Source of the DNA: Erythrocercus mccallii
Taxonomy: Eukaryota > Chordata > Aves > Passeriformes > Dicruridae
Length of the DNA: 64,000 nucleotides
Assembly: GCA_013397435.1 (NCBI GenBank)
Contig: VZRG01000159.1
Span: forward strand, 520,816-584,815
Direction of reading: 5' to 3'
Each line of letters opens with the position of its first letter. The stretch's first letter is position 1. Shown piece after piece: positions 24,822 through 35,870 of the stretch. The notes under the pieces were generated by a model. The model saw nothing but the letters and a program-made list of their open reading frames with translations. It ran no database searches and was not told the origin of the DNA. The position numbers were made by a program, and so were the translations under genes.

Positions 24822-27800
24822 GCAAAGTTCAACTAGTTCACTGTTAAATCAACTCATAAAAAAGTTGAGAAAAGATTGTGATAGGGCAAGGAAGAAGATG
24901 GCCAATACCCGAGAAACGGGGCCAGTAGAGAGGAATAGGGAGCACGGAAGGGTACAGCAGCAAAGGGAGAAAAGGCAGTTAAGATTTTTGCTTTTTTAGT
25001 AACAGTCACTCAGGAAAACACAGCCAGAGGCTGTAGTTTGAAGTTGCAGCACGTGTAGCAGCAAATAAATTTCATGTTGCCATGCCCTCCACTCCTTTCA
25101 CTCACTCCCTGCAGCTCTTCTGGCCCAACACTGTGGCCTACTGCCCCACAGTCTTGTCAGTGTGGAAGTTCATATGGCCTCCCTGTATTGAAGATCACGG
25201 AATTAATCCATCTGCAAAACAATCCAGCAAAGCAAAACATTTGTTTCTTCATCAGCTAAAACAGTGGCCCAGTCCACTGCAGCTGTGCAAACGACTGTGT
25301 TGGCTCAGTGCAGGTCCTGGAGTTGGAGGCATCATGTTGAATGAGGTGGGAGGGAGATACAGACAGTGTAAGAATGAGCAGGATGGAATGACATCAGTAT
25401 TAATGCCCTAAACTAGTATTGCCAGTGGGCAATTCATTGTGCCAAACCACAACCCAGGCTTCTAAACAAGGATGTTCTTTTACCTTGTGTTCAGGATAAG
25501 AGCAAATACAGTATGTTTTACCAGGAATATACCTGGGTGTCATGCATGATGAATTTGTAAAGGTCTCAAATAATTACTGCCTTCCACAGAAAGGAGCAGC
25601 AATAGGCATCTTGCTTTAAAATAGGAAAAACAGTATTATGTAAGGGAAAATTCTTCTACAAAACTCTAACTGCTGCATGATGTGATGGTCTGCCTTTGGA
25701 ATTAAAGAAATTGGTAGCACAAAATGGCATGGCATTGGTGGGAAATAATCTCCTGGCTGCAGACCAGGCTTCAGTGAACTCCACCAATGTTTGCATATAT
25801 AGTAAAATGGGCAGCAAAACTGAACAGTGATCAAAACTGAACAGTGATCAAAACTGAACAGTGATCTGGGTTTCTGTCTTTCTGCTGTTTGGACAAATGC
25901 CTGTTTTGTGAGACACACGACCAAGGCATAAAGAGCTTTTTACAGACTGTGCTGAGAAGAAAAAAAATCCATCACCAATTTAACTTACATTAATTGGAAT
26001 TTTATTTACTCACAAAACCACCTCATATACTTAGTTAGGTGGAACATACTATAGCACACCAATGTCTTTTTACAGCTGCTAAAAGCACAAGGGAACCATG
26101 TTGACAGAGATTGTCCTGGACAAACCCTGCACTGGCAAATAGACTTTTGGGTGCTAACAAGACTGAAAACATAATTTCAAACATCCTGGTTTTGGCAAAC
26201 CTTGAATGCATACCAGTGTGATGTTTTTTTCAAGTCAATCACGTTATTGTGTAATGTCCCACGGATGATCTTCCACAAACTCCAGCTCTTCTTTACAAAA
26301 CTGTTCTTTGCTTCAGAACAGGTTTCCATCCGACAGTTTTGCAAGTGCGTCATGTTTCACAATAGAAGCACTTAGACCTTCCTACCTTCTAACACTGCTA
26401 CTGTTAAACCATTTCTCCTGGTGATAAAAGACCTTACTAAATCCTAAGATTATCTTCCCATGTACCTGCAGCTCCTCCCGGCTGTAGTTTATCGCATTTG
26501 GTGGATCCTGATGCTCTGACAATGAGTCATTAATAACTATTTTACTGCAATACACAAAAGCTTCTACCATGACATAGGCAGAAATTATCCCTGACAAATC
26601 CGTGTTGCAATGTCTCATTCAGTCTTCTATCAGATAACAGTGAGGGAATTATTTAGTTTGCTGTTCTGTCTCTTTGTGCACGTGCGTGTAAAGGAATAGT
26701 CTGGTTTATCTGTGCTGGACGGTCCTTGGAAAGGATGCAATACCATGGGCAGGGACATGAAAAACTGTAAGCAGACATTACACTAATGATGCAACATTAG
26801 GTTCAAACAATAGGTTTGAAATCTTTACCACACAATAATTATATTTTTTCTAGCATCTGTTGCAATGATATTAACAAACAGTGCTTGATTAAACTGTTCT
26901 GATCCCTGTGAACATGATGCAGTTGTCACCTTTATCTTTCAGTTGGGAAAACTTGGGAACAATGAGAGTCAGAGTTGACTCTGTGTACCAGGACTGCCAT
27001 TACACTTTCAAATCAAGTGAAAGAAGTCTTGTGACAAAGGAAATGTTGATAGTTGGATACCAAACAGATAGCAAGTTTTCCAATCATCATGACAGAAGTG
27101 CAGCATTCCTCCTGCTAACGTGTGGATTGCTGAGAGATGTGGGAGGAGTTTTTATATGTTGTCATAAAGATTGAACCTCCACAGAAAATTATCTGCAGAA
27201 CACTTCTAAACCCTATTTCATTATCTCAACTTACACAATTTTAAGCCTGCTACTGTCTTTCCCAGATGATGTGTCTAAATTGCTATAATTGCCAAGACAA
27301 CAGAAAATACACATCTTGCATAAGCAAGTAAACCTGCCAGCACAGCTTGTCCACTGAAAAATGCCTTGTGCTTCAGACCAGTGTGTCTGCACCACACACT
27401 ACAGTATTCCTTTTCTGGGGACTGTGCCAGGCTATGACCAAAATGCTGGTTCTTAGCAGCACACAGAATATATGCTGCTGTTCAAAACATTCATCTACAA
27501 CCTGCAGTCATTCAAGGCACAACTCTACAAGTTCTCTCAGTCCACTGAAAACATACTTCCCCAAACTGATACTGATACCAGTATCACATTGATACTGTAT
27601 CACTCCTTTACCACAAAGTCTTACATAAGTATCTGTCAACCTGGTGGTATTCTTGGAGAGCATGTTGTTAGCAGATGGCTAATTCAAATACAATGGATTT
27701 GGCTATTCAAAACCATTGAGCAGATAGATGTGAAATAATCTCTGAGTTAGTGGCAGTGATTAAACTGTCAGAAAAAGGCAGAAGGTAAGTGCAATGTGAC

Positions 27801-29530
27801 CAATTCTGACATTTAAATCTACGGTAGGAGGGGGGACCAACCATAGCAAGAGCAAGGAATGTTCTCAGAGATGGAGAGTCTGAGATGTGACTTATTTCCT
27901 CATCTGGGCCTTCCAGATTAAAGATCAATGCATTTCCAAGCCTAGCTTATAGACTTTCTTTTGGTGGCTAGGAAACTTTGTATAGAAAATAGCCAAGTCA
28001 AAGCTGAGCCAGCTTTATAAAAGAGAAATACAATCTGTAAGAGAAAATGACAATGACAAGCTAGGTTGGTCAGATGGGGACAAAAGTGTAGGTACCTTCT
28101 GGACTATCTTGAAAGTCATTGCCATTAGTCTTAGCTCATTAAGCTTCAAATAGTTACCATTATTCTTGCCACTGTCTGCAAACAAGTTCAAATGACTCTG
28201 TAGATAATAAGGTAGTGAAAGCTCAAATGACCCTGTAATTAACTGTCAGGGTAGTGGCTGTCCTGAATATCAGAGCAGGTGAACAAAAATGCAGTGCAAT
28301 TCATTGAGTGTGATTTTGTTGCGGGGTAGACCCAATTAGCCTAATTTTCAGGTGAAGAAATTAAAATTAGAGAAAAAAGGAGATTAGTTTTCAGCAAATT
28401 TAGTTTCTAGCAAAGTGCTCTTAGCTGTTCCTTACTGCTGCAGTACGCTTTTTACAAAATAAACAGTTTTTAACAGAATTGCTGTTTTGAATTGAACCTC
28501 TGTAGTACAGGAGTGCACTTCTCTGTATGGACCATATAATTAGTCTTTTATATTTGTCCTATCAGATATAAAATAACTTAGCATATTGGCTTATAATAAC
28601 TAAAAAAATGAAGGATATTTTTATTTTTGTATAAGAAAACCTTTAATGAAAGTACTTCTATATCCAGAAGTCATAAATACAGAAGATCTGTACTTCTGAT
28701 TTCCTTTAAAAACAGTCTTTCTCCCGAGGTAGTTAGTATTTTTTCTCTGTCTGGGTCCATGTGTTACCAATGAAGTTTCCTTACCCTCATCTCCTTACTC
28801 TTCTGACAAACGTTTGTAGTTTTGGTTTCAAGGTTTTGGAAGTTTAATCTGATTGAGTCAATGGTGATTTTTCCTAGCAATTCCAGTCAAAGAATAATTT
28901 CAGCCAGTCCCATTCTTATGTTCTGATACCACATTATTAGACACTTTACGTCCTGGCTACGCTGGACACTGCACAATGAGGAGCCAGCCTCTTTTACAGT
29001 CATGACTTCAGATCTGCTGCTTAAGTTTTCAACATGCTTTGCAATATTTATTCTGAGGAAAGCCTAGGAACCAAGTACTGGAAATGCAGACACTACCAGT
29101 GCATTTCAGGAAAGAACACACACAATTTCAACACAGCAATATATTTTAATCTGTATGAAATCCATCTGTAGAAGGTCAGCTATGCAATGTAGCACATGTA
29201 GAAATAGGTGCAATTCCCATGTTCCTATAAAGCATCTGATTTTTTGTCATATACAAAGCAGCTACTCAAATTAAATATACACAGATCTCAGAGCTATCAT
29301 TGCCTGATGCTGCAGTTCTGGACCAAAGCCCTCTCTTGGCTACATCCAAACAATTTCCCCAGTTCTACTTTTTTCATATATGATAATCTGGTTGCCAAAC
29401 TGCTAGTTGAAGATAACTTCATAGTGTTAGTGTTAACAGTTTTGGTGTGTCTCATTCCAAGTTCCAGCTAAATTCAAAGGTAGGTGTGATTTATTAAAAT
29501 ATGAATATCAATCTAATATCGATATTCAAC
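24822..29530. other. Intergenic, nothing recognised apart from a small tandem repeat
   Basis: Short open frames only; none recognised. The sole structured feature is the 17-bp triplication at 25816-25866, listed separately. Confidence 0.45.
25816..25866. repeat. 17-bp unit repeated three times
   Basis: Three perfect tandem copies of aaaactgaacagtgatc lie at 25816-25832, 25833-25849 and 25850-25866. Perfect identity suggests recent slippage. Confidence 0.95.
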
Positions 29531-30362
29531 TGTGACGGACAAAGACTCTCTAACAGTTTAAAGTTAGAAAGTGTATGTTTATTGCGACACTGGGCAGCAT
29601 TCGGGATAGCTCCCAAATACACACTGCAAAGGTCTCAGGGAATTACAAAGCTTTTTATCTACAAAAGTCTTGAATACACAAAATACAAATGCATATTCAT
29701 ATTCTTGTCACCTCCCCTTCTCCGTATGCTAATTGACAAAAAGGCTATTAAGCATGCGTAGTTTGTTCCTTGAAATGAGTCGGGGGTCCATTCTGGGGAG
29801 GGGTCACCCGAAATGAAGAAGTAAAATGAGTCTTCCTCGTTGTGACTTTTTAACCTTTTCAATGCATATGTGACAAATGGACCCTTGGTAGAGCTTAGAG
29901 TTTCCTGTGTTCAATGGGTCCTCCAAGTATGGGAAGTCTGCAGCTATCTTGTGTCTTTGAGATCTATTCACCACGTTTTGTTTTTCATTACAAGCACAGC
30001 TACATAAACATAAAATTGACAAGCAATTGATTTACTAGATCCGGGATAGCTTATCTCAAATACGGTTTCTTCTAACCATTCTCTTTTAACTGATTTCAGC
30101 AAAGCTTATCTATTTAATTCAGCTAAATCAGCAATATCTATTGTTAACTATAACTTTAGCTTTTCTAAAATCTTTAAAATTAGTGCCTCAGGTGGCGAAA
30201 ACAAACTCTTTCCTTGTGAAGCTGGTTAAGTTTATCACTGGCCTTTTCCAACTGCAAGGCTGTCTTAAGCAGCATATTTGCTTTCAAGAGAAGCACATAT
30301 GTGAAGTTCCACTATGAGTTCACGAAACCTCAGGGTAACAGGCAGTGTAACCAGTGGAAACA
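29531..30362 (-). mobile_element. Solo LTR-like element (endogenous retrovirus), minus orientation
   Basis: On the minus strand an AATAAA signal (plus tttatt at 29578-29583) sits about 50 bases before a terminal CACA at 29531, a typical LTR R-U5 end. The far boundary is less sure. A TG start opposite 30361-30362 gives imperfect 5-bp flanks (tcaac and ccaac); an alternative TG start lies opposite 30340, without matching flanks. No retroviral coding sequence was seen. Confidence 0.55.
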
Positions 30363-31504
30363 CCAACCTGCAGCAGAAGGCTAAAATCCTTACACTAGCC
30401 CTTGGCTATTGAGTATAGTATTGGTGCATACGTTGTCCATTATGCTAAACAGATTTTCATTAGGCACATTAGGTAACACACAGCATGTACAAGTAATACA
30501 GAAAACAGACACCACTAAAGTGCTTTAATTATAATTTCAGAAAAAAAATCTTGTTACAAAAGAAATGTAATACTAGAGCACTGGAACTAGTTTGCTCTCT
30601 TCATACTTGTACATGGAACAATGCAGGAACTCTATCAAGCACAAACCTGATATGTGCCAAACTGTGTTCTTTGGAGTTGAATTAAGGATGTTTTCACAGC
30701 CCAAGTTTCCAGTCCAGCTCATTATGAATGACCTTTTTTTTTTCATGGTTCTGAGGATGGTGTTTTTATGGTTATCTTGCTTCTTAGATGACAGATCTCC
30801 ATCTTCAGTCAAGTTGTAACACTGGATGTAGCTCACAAGCAAGGGAAGCCTGTTTATGCTCCACTTTCAGTACACAGTGAAGGGTCATGGGTCTTAATTC
30901 ATACAGCCTTGTTTACTCCAACAGTAAATTTAAATGTGCAGTAAAGATGAATGCAAATAGAGAAGCTGAGATAGTGCTCATTCATTTTGGGGAAAAGCCA
31001 GTTATTAAAGCTAAGGAGGAGAAACAGCCAGCTTTCTAGAAGTGGGTTCAATGGGCAGGCACTTGGAAGATAAGCTGTGTTGCCCTAAATGTCATGTACT
31101 GCCCATTAGAGGCATAAAACCTCTTTTGAGACAAGACCAGTCATATAGGACTTCAAATTAGTAATATAGTATTTACAGCACAGCAGTGTGAACTTTAAGA
31201 AAAATATCAAGCTCCTCCTCATTTCTGATTGGGTCCCTTTGCTATTTTAGCTCTGCAAGCTGTCTGTAATTCCTGCTAGACCAACTCTAAGAAAAGGAAT
31301 GGTGATTTAATCTCACAATGTGGAATGTCAGAGAGACTGGGAGTGGTTTGCCCAACTCATTTGAAAGGTACCTCAGATAAGGAGAAGGTTTTATGAAGAA
31401 AAGCTGTGCGGGCTAGATAGAAAAAAAGGAGCAATAGAAGAAGCACTGGATATCATGCTGTATGTTGAAGCACTTTTTTTGGATAACAAACTGAACAAAA
31501 GAAG
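30363..31504. other. Intergenic, nothing recognised
   Basis: AT-rich, with only short open frames. No recognisable family or element. Confidence 0.45.
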
Positions 31505-32445
31505 GTGCTTCTTTCTTGGTTTTTATTGAAAAAGTTTTGGAAGTATACAGCTGAGTGAGGAACAGTCAGGTGGTAAAACATCTCTTCATCAGATAAAATC
31601 TCATGTACTGAGATTCTTCACCATGTACTGGGGGAGAACAAGAAGGACGAATACAGTTGCACTGCCTCCACACTCCTAGAGGTGACAATCCTTTTGTTCA
31701 TCTGACCAAGAGAATGAAGAATGAACTCAATTCCTCCCACTGCTGTAGTCTCTGTGACTATGGGGAGGCAGCATTGACCTAATGGCACTCACAGGCAGTT
31801 GAGACTGGCCACCCCTAACCCTTAAGGAAACCCTTCCCAGCACAGGCAAGAAGATGAGGAAAAAAAACCAAAACATGCTGGTGCCCAGCAAAACTGATAG
31901 CATGCACTGCCAGAGTATCTGTGTTCCTACACCATTTTCTTGCTCTCCAGATTACTTAGAGAGGACACCTAATATAAAAACACAATCACCTCCCTGTCTT
32001 CTTCCTTCTCAAAAGCTGTGATGTGCCCCAAAAAATCCTTTACCCCACTTTTAACCAAAAGCCTTTGATATTGTTTTGCCTCTGAGCCAACTCTGTGTGT
32101 TTGTGATTCCTGGATCTCCTCGGAGTACTAGGAACATTCTCTGGTCCTTTCCACTCCCACTGTTTGAAGAGTTAACTGTCCCACCAATAGGATCCCAGCA
32201 ACAGATACTTGGAGAAGCTGGTTCCAGGAGGCTGATCTCTCTAATTGGGGATGCAAGAATACTGAATTAGCTTATGATCTTTAAAACCTGCTTCACCATC
32301 AGCTTCCCAGAGAGGCTATCAGTTTTAGAACAAAAGAACATTCATTTTTTTATCCTTTTCCTTGTGAAAATATTGTTTATTGTTTTCTTACACCTAAGAA
32401 AGTTTAAGTGAAATGGGGAGCCAGTAAATCCTGAAAACTGGGGAC
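31505..32445 (-). other. GJB2: Probable GJB2 3'UTR
   Basis: Two minus-strand AATAAA signals follow the GJB2 stop. One is only about 65 bases away (plus tttatt at 32376-32381); the other is at 31522-31527 and would give a 3'UTR of about 0.9 kb. Mammalian GJB2 has a 3'UTR above 1 kb, so the distal site or both may be used. Extent is inferred. Confidence 0.4.
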
Positions 32446-33123
32446 TTATTTCAAAGCTGTTGTTTTCCTGGATTCTTTCATGCAAATTTTTATCACTAGG
32501 TAGCACAACTCAGCCAGATTCAACATCATGCAGATCCCAGATACAGCAAGCATGAAAATAGTAAATGTGGTTTTCTCAGTGGGCCGAGACACAAAACAAT
32601 CCACGGTGTTGGGGCAGGGCCAAGCGCTGCACTTGACAAGGCGGGGCATCTGGTAGCCATCATACATGTAATAGAACACGTACATGAAGACGGCTTCAAA
32701 GACGATCCTGAAGAAGATGCTGCTGGTGTATGTCCACCACAAGGGGCCCCGAATGTGAATCTTTTCATTTTTTAGCTCTTCAATGTCAATTTTCTCACCA
32801 TTTCTGAACCGTCTTTTCTTCTCATGCCTCCTGTAAGCCACGTGCATGGCCACCAGCAGCGCAGGTGTGGAGACAAAGATCAGCTGCAGGGCCCAGAGTC
32901 TGATGTGAGAGATGGGGAAGAAATGATCATAGCAAACATTTCTGCAGCCAGGCTGAAGTGTGTTGCATACAAAATCTTGTTGTTCATCACCCCAGACCCT
33001 TTCTGCAGCCACAACCAGGATCATGATACGGAAGATGAAGAGGACTGTGAGCCATATCTTTCCAATACTAGTGGAGTGCTTATTTACACCTCCTAAAACA
33101 GCCTGCAGAGTTCCCCAGTCCAT
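32446..33123 (-). CDS. GJB2: Gap junction beta-2 protein (connexin 26)
   Basis: 225 residues in one exon; human Cx26 has 226. It forms gap junctions and hemichannels for ions and small messengers in cochlear supporting cells, skin and other epithelia. It begins MDWGTLQAVLGGVNKHSTS. Membrane segments are at about 21-40, 76-96, 130-152 and 185-209. Extracellular cysteines are C53, C60, C64 and C165, C170, C176, the beta-connexin pattern. The cytoplasmic loop is four residues shorter than in human Cx26, and the short tail (KESRKTTALK) is a few residues longer. The loop motif that is KVRIE in human reads K121-I-H-I-R125 here; R104 is kept. The acceptor CTGCAG ends at 33146, leaving a 22-base leader before the ATG. 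Residues about 21-41 and 56-104 are nucleotide-identical to GJB6 in this window. Confidence 0.97.
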   Translation of the reverse strand: MDWGTLQAVLGGVNKHSTSIGKIWLTVLFIFRIMILVVAAERVWGDEQQDFVCNTLQPGCRNVCYDHFFPISHIRLWALQLIFVSTPALLVAMHVAYRRHEKKRRFRNGEKIDIEELKNEKIHIRGPLWWTYTSSIFFRIVFEAVFMYVFYYMYDGYQMPRLVKCSAWPCPNTVDCFVSRPTEKTTFTIFMLAVSGICMMLNLAELCYLVIKICMKESRKTTALK

Positions 33124-33145
33124 CTTCTTTTCTGTGTCCTTTTAC

Positions 33146-35317
33146 CTGCAGGATGACAATACACACAACAGTCACTTTTCAAACTGAAAAATCAACTCTA
33201 GACCTGTGAAAACTCTAGACCTTTCATTTATGTCACCCATATGTTCATGGATTCAAACAACTTATTAAACTCTCTCCTTCCATCAGTTTATGATGGGACA
33301 AGCATATCTCAGTGTATTTCTCAGCAAGGCTTTGGGCAGGAAATAAGTACATCTTAATACAGTTCCTCTGTACATCCTCTATACTCTCCTTCCCTTTCCG
33401 TGGTTGACTCTGGTCAGCAATTTGCCTTTCAGTGTACTTCCCAAAGCAATAGAAACTACTATCACTGCATGACTTAAGCCACATCTAGACAAAGTAGAGT
33501 CTTCGCTAGCATTTTTTTACAGGATTTCTTTGCCAACACCATAGCCCTAGAAGGCTGAGCTACTTTCTTTGTCTGGAGGTACTACTTGGCCTTCTTCAGC
33601 AGAAGTCTTTTCCCCATCCAGGCACCTCCAGCAGGCCTCCAAGGCTTTCTGCTGCAGCTCAGACAAGGCCCCTAATCTCAAAAGTACAACGTTTTGAGTT
33701 TGCCAACACTGGTGAGAAGCCTCAAGCCAGCTCTGTCAGGGCTGCATGCTTATATAGCACAAACCATCAGGTAAAGGCAGACAGAGCAGAGCCTGCCCTT
33801 CCACGTTCATTGCTATGTCATCCAAAAGGAGGCAAGCAGAGTCATAGAGTTGAGAAGAAAAAGCCCTCACCTAAAGAGTTTATGTTGATTTTCTAGATGC
33901 TATCACACTACAGCAGAATACAGAAAGTCAAGCATCAGAGAAGTTCCATTTCAGCTTTCCTCCTACTCTTAAAAACTAAAATCCACACTCTTTGCCCTTG
34001 TGAAAGTAATTTTTGCTGAAGTTCAGACTTGAGTCTCAGGGCTCAGCTTTCACTGATTGCAGCCATTTGGAAACGATCGCTGAAGTGGACAAAACACTTT
34101 GAAACCTGAGCTGGGAACCTGCATAGCTGGTCCATCATCTCTCAAGGCTGGACTGAGAAAGCCACACAGGCCATGGATAAGAGCTCAATCTCCCCTTGGT
34201 GCTGGCTGTGTGCTATGGGGAGAGCATGGCACCTTGCAACGCAACATTGGCCAAAGTTTGCAAAAACCTCTCATTCTCACACAGCACAGAGGGAAAAAAA
34301 GAACTTTTTACCCTGTAGTTACATCCCAACGAAAAGAAAACGTGCCCCAACACATACCCTTGGTACGAGGGCCTAGCTTGTACGGACAAGCCTGGAGGCA
34401 AGAGGGAGAGGTCAGATTTACTGTGATGCGGAAAGGTGAAATTGGGTAAGGCAAAAAAGAAAACAACTTTGAGAAGATGGCTGGAATTCCTGAGACTTCT
34501 CACGCTTTGTCTCTGCTGAAACTGGCACCATTTTATGCAATATTTTACACTGACCTAACCTGCAGGCTATGATGATCATTCTGGTAAGAGTTTCCTCATG
34601 CCTGTTGCATAGTCATTAAAATAAAGTCAAACCTTCACAAGGGGCTAATCAGAATTGAAAGAAAGTCCGGGAAATGCATATCGCTGAGCTGAAGAGTCTG
34701 GGTCCCACACTGCAGTTCTGAACCAAGGCTGCAAGTTTTGGGGGCGGAAAAACTTTTCTCTCTTATCTGCCACTACCGAAACACTGCAATTGGCTCTTAG
34801 GGAGCCAATCTACCCGGACGCCCAACTTGCCAGCCAAGACTACCATTATAGAAAACCACTCCAAATCCCCACTATGGGGTTAGTAGCTGGATCCCAACTT
34901 CTCCCTTCCTCCGCTCCGACCTTTATCCCGCCGAGATCCCCCCGCGGCTGCGAGCCCTCAGCGGAGGGCAGCGGCAGGATTGCCGTCCGCTCCTGTCGGC
35001 GGGCACCGTCGGCAAACACCGACGGGTTTGGCTCGGAGGTCCGACGGCTCCTCCCGGGACGGGCTCCGCGGTCCGAGCGTGGGGCCAGCCGCACTCACCG
35101 CCCCCGGCCCGATGCCCCGCCGGTCCCGGGGCTCACAGCCCCCGACCAAACCCGCCTTGCCCGGGGTAGGGGCTGCCCCCGACCCGCCGGGACGGTCCCG
35201 ACCCGAGCCCCACTCTGGCACACGGATCGCCACCCGCTCGGAGGGGCGCACAGCCTAATCCCAACGTCAATCCCGATCCCAATCCCACCGCTGCGGCACG
35301 CGGGAGCCGCTCCACAC
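33146..35317 (-). other. GJB2: GJB2 intron 1 (predicted)
   Basis: Sequence between the exon 2 acceptor at 33146-33147 and a candidate donor (GTGAGG, minus strand, 35323-35318) in the CpG island. An alternative donor is GTGAGT at 35098-35093. The AT-rich part holds only short open frames, the longest being 116 codons on the plus strand at 34099-34449, unlike any family I know. Confidence 0.45.
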
Positions 35318-35323
35318 CCTCAC

Positions 35324-35590
35324 CTCGCACGGCCGGGCAGGAACACGAGGAAGCCGCTCCGGACCCTCCGCTGGCACGGCTGGGATGGCACGGCTGGGAT
35401 GGCACGGCTGGGATGGCACGGCTGGGATGGCACGGCTGGGATGGCACGGCTGGGATGGCACGGCTGGGATGGCACGGCTGGGCAGGACACGCGGGACGCG
35501 ACGGGAGCCCCGCGCTGCTCCGCTCCCAGGTCTGCTGGCGCCTGCGGAGCGGGCGGCCGCAGCCTCTCTGGCCCCGAGTTTTACGGTCCC
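35324..35590 (-). other. GJB2: Predicted non-coding exon 1 of GJB2
   Basis: The start (about 35590) is placed roughly 25 bases downstream of the TTAAAA box. The end is the donor GAG/GTGAGG at 35324/35323. Mammalian GJB2 exon 1 is about 160 bases; the larger size here would come from the 112-bp minisatellite inside it. If the donor at 35098 is used instead, the exon is about 490 bases. Purely predicted. Confidence 0.35.
35373..35484. repeat. 14-bp minisatellite, 8 units
   Basis: Seven perfect tandem copies of ggcacggctgggat run from 35373 to 35470, with an eighth at 35471-35484 ending gggca. Because 14 is not a multiple of three, the frame shifts with each unit, giving repetitive open frames on both strands that should not be called genes. 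Confidence 0.98.
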
Positions 35591-35611
35591 TCCCCGCTCA
35601 CCTGCTGCCGC

Positions 35612-35650
35612 TTTTAAGCCGCCCGCCCTCCGCCCGCCCCGCCCGCGCCC
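35612..35650 (-). promoter_or_regulatory. GJB2: GJB2 core promoter: TTAAAA box and GC boxes
   Basis: On the minus strand, a run of GC boxes (GGGCGG type, 35621-35650) lies immediately upstream of a TTAAAA box (35617-35612). The human GJB2 basal promoter is described with the same arrangement, GC boxes then TTAAAA about 24 bases before the start. This predicts transcription starting near 35585-35592. Confidence 0.65.
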
Positions 35651-35722
35651 CGCTCCTCGGGCCGCCCGCGGAGGCAGTGGCGGGAACCCGGGGCTGGGCT
35701 GGGCCGGGCCGCAGCCGCCGGC

Positions 35723-35800
35723 GCCGTGCTATGCCGTGCCGTGCTATGCCGTGCCGTGCCTTGCCGTGCTATGCCGTGCCGTGCTGTGCCGTGCCGTGCC
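35723..35800. repeat. Pentamer-based repeat (GCCGT/GCTAT units)
   Basis: A 78-bp array of 5-base units, mostly tgccg with interspersed tgcta, tgctg and tgcct variants. It lies about 70 bases upstream of the GC boxes of the GJB2 promoter. Variants recur at a higher-order spacing, suggesting slippage of a compound unit. Confidence 0.9.
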
Positions 35801-35870
35801 CGCGGGGCGGGAGCTAGTGCGGACGGAGCGGGACTGGGGACGGTGCCCCCCGCGGAACGTCCATGAGCAC

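Larger units (their letters stand above)
34900..35870 (-). promoter_or_regulatory. GJB2: CpG island spanning GJB2 promoter and exon 1
   Basis: A dense GC/CpG block beginning about 1.8 kb upstream of the GJB2 ATG, comparable in position to the CpG-island exon 1 of mammalian GJB2. It contains the core promoter and two tandem repeats listed separately. Long open frames here reflect repeats and low stop frequency, not genes. Confidence 0.75.

Noticed and set aside
32824..33096. Plus-strand frame of 90 codons that recurs nearly unchanged at 58257-58649
   Set aside because: The apparent conservation comes from antisense translation of the near-identical GJB2 and GJB6 coding segments, not from an antisense gene.
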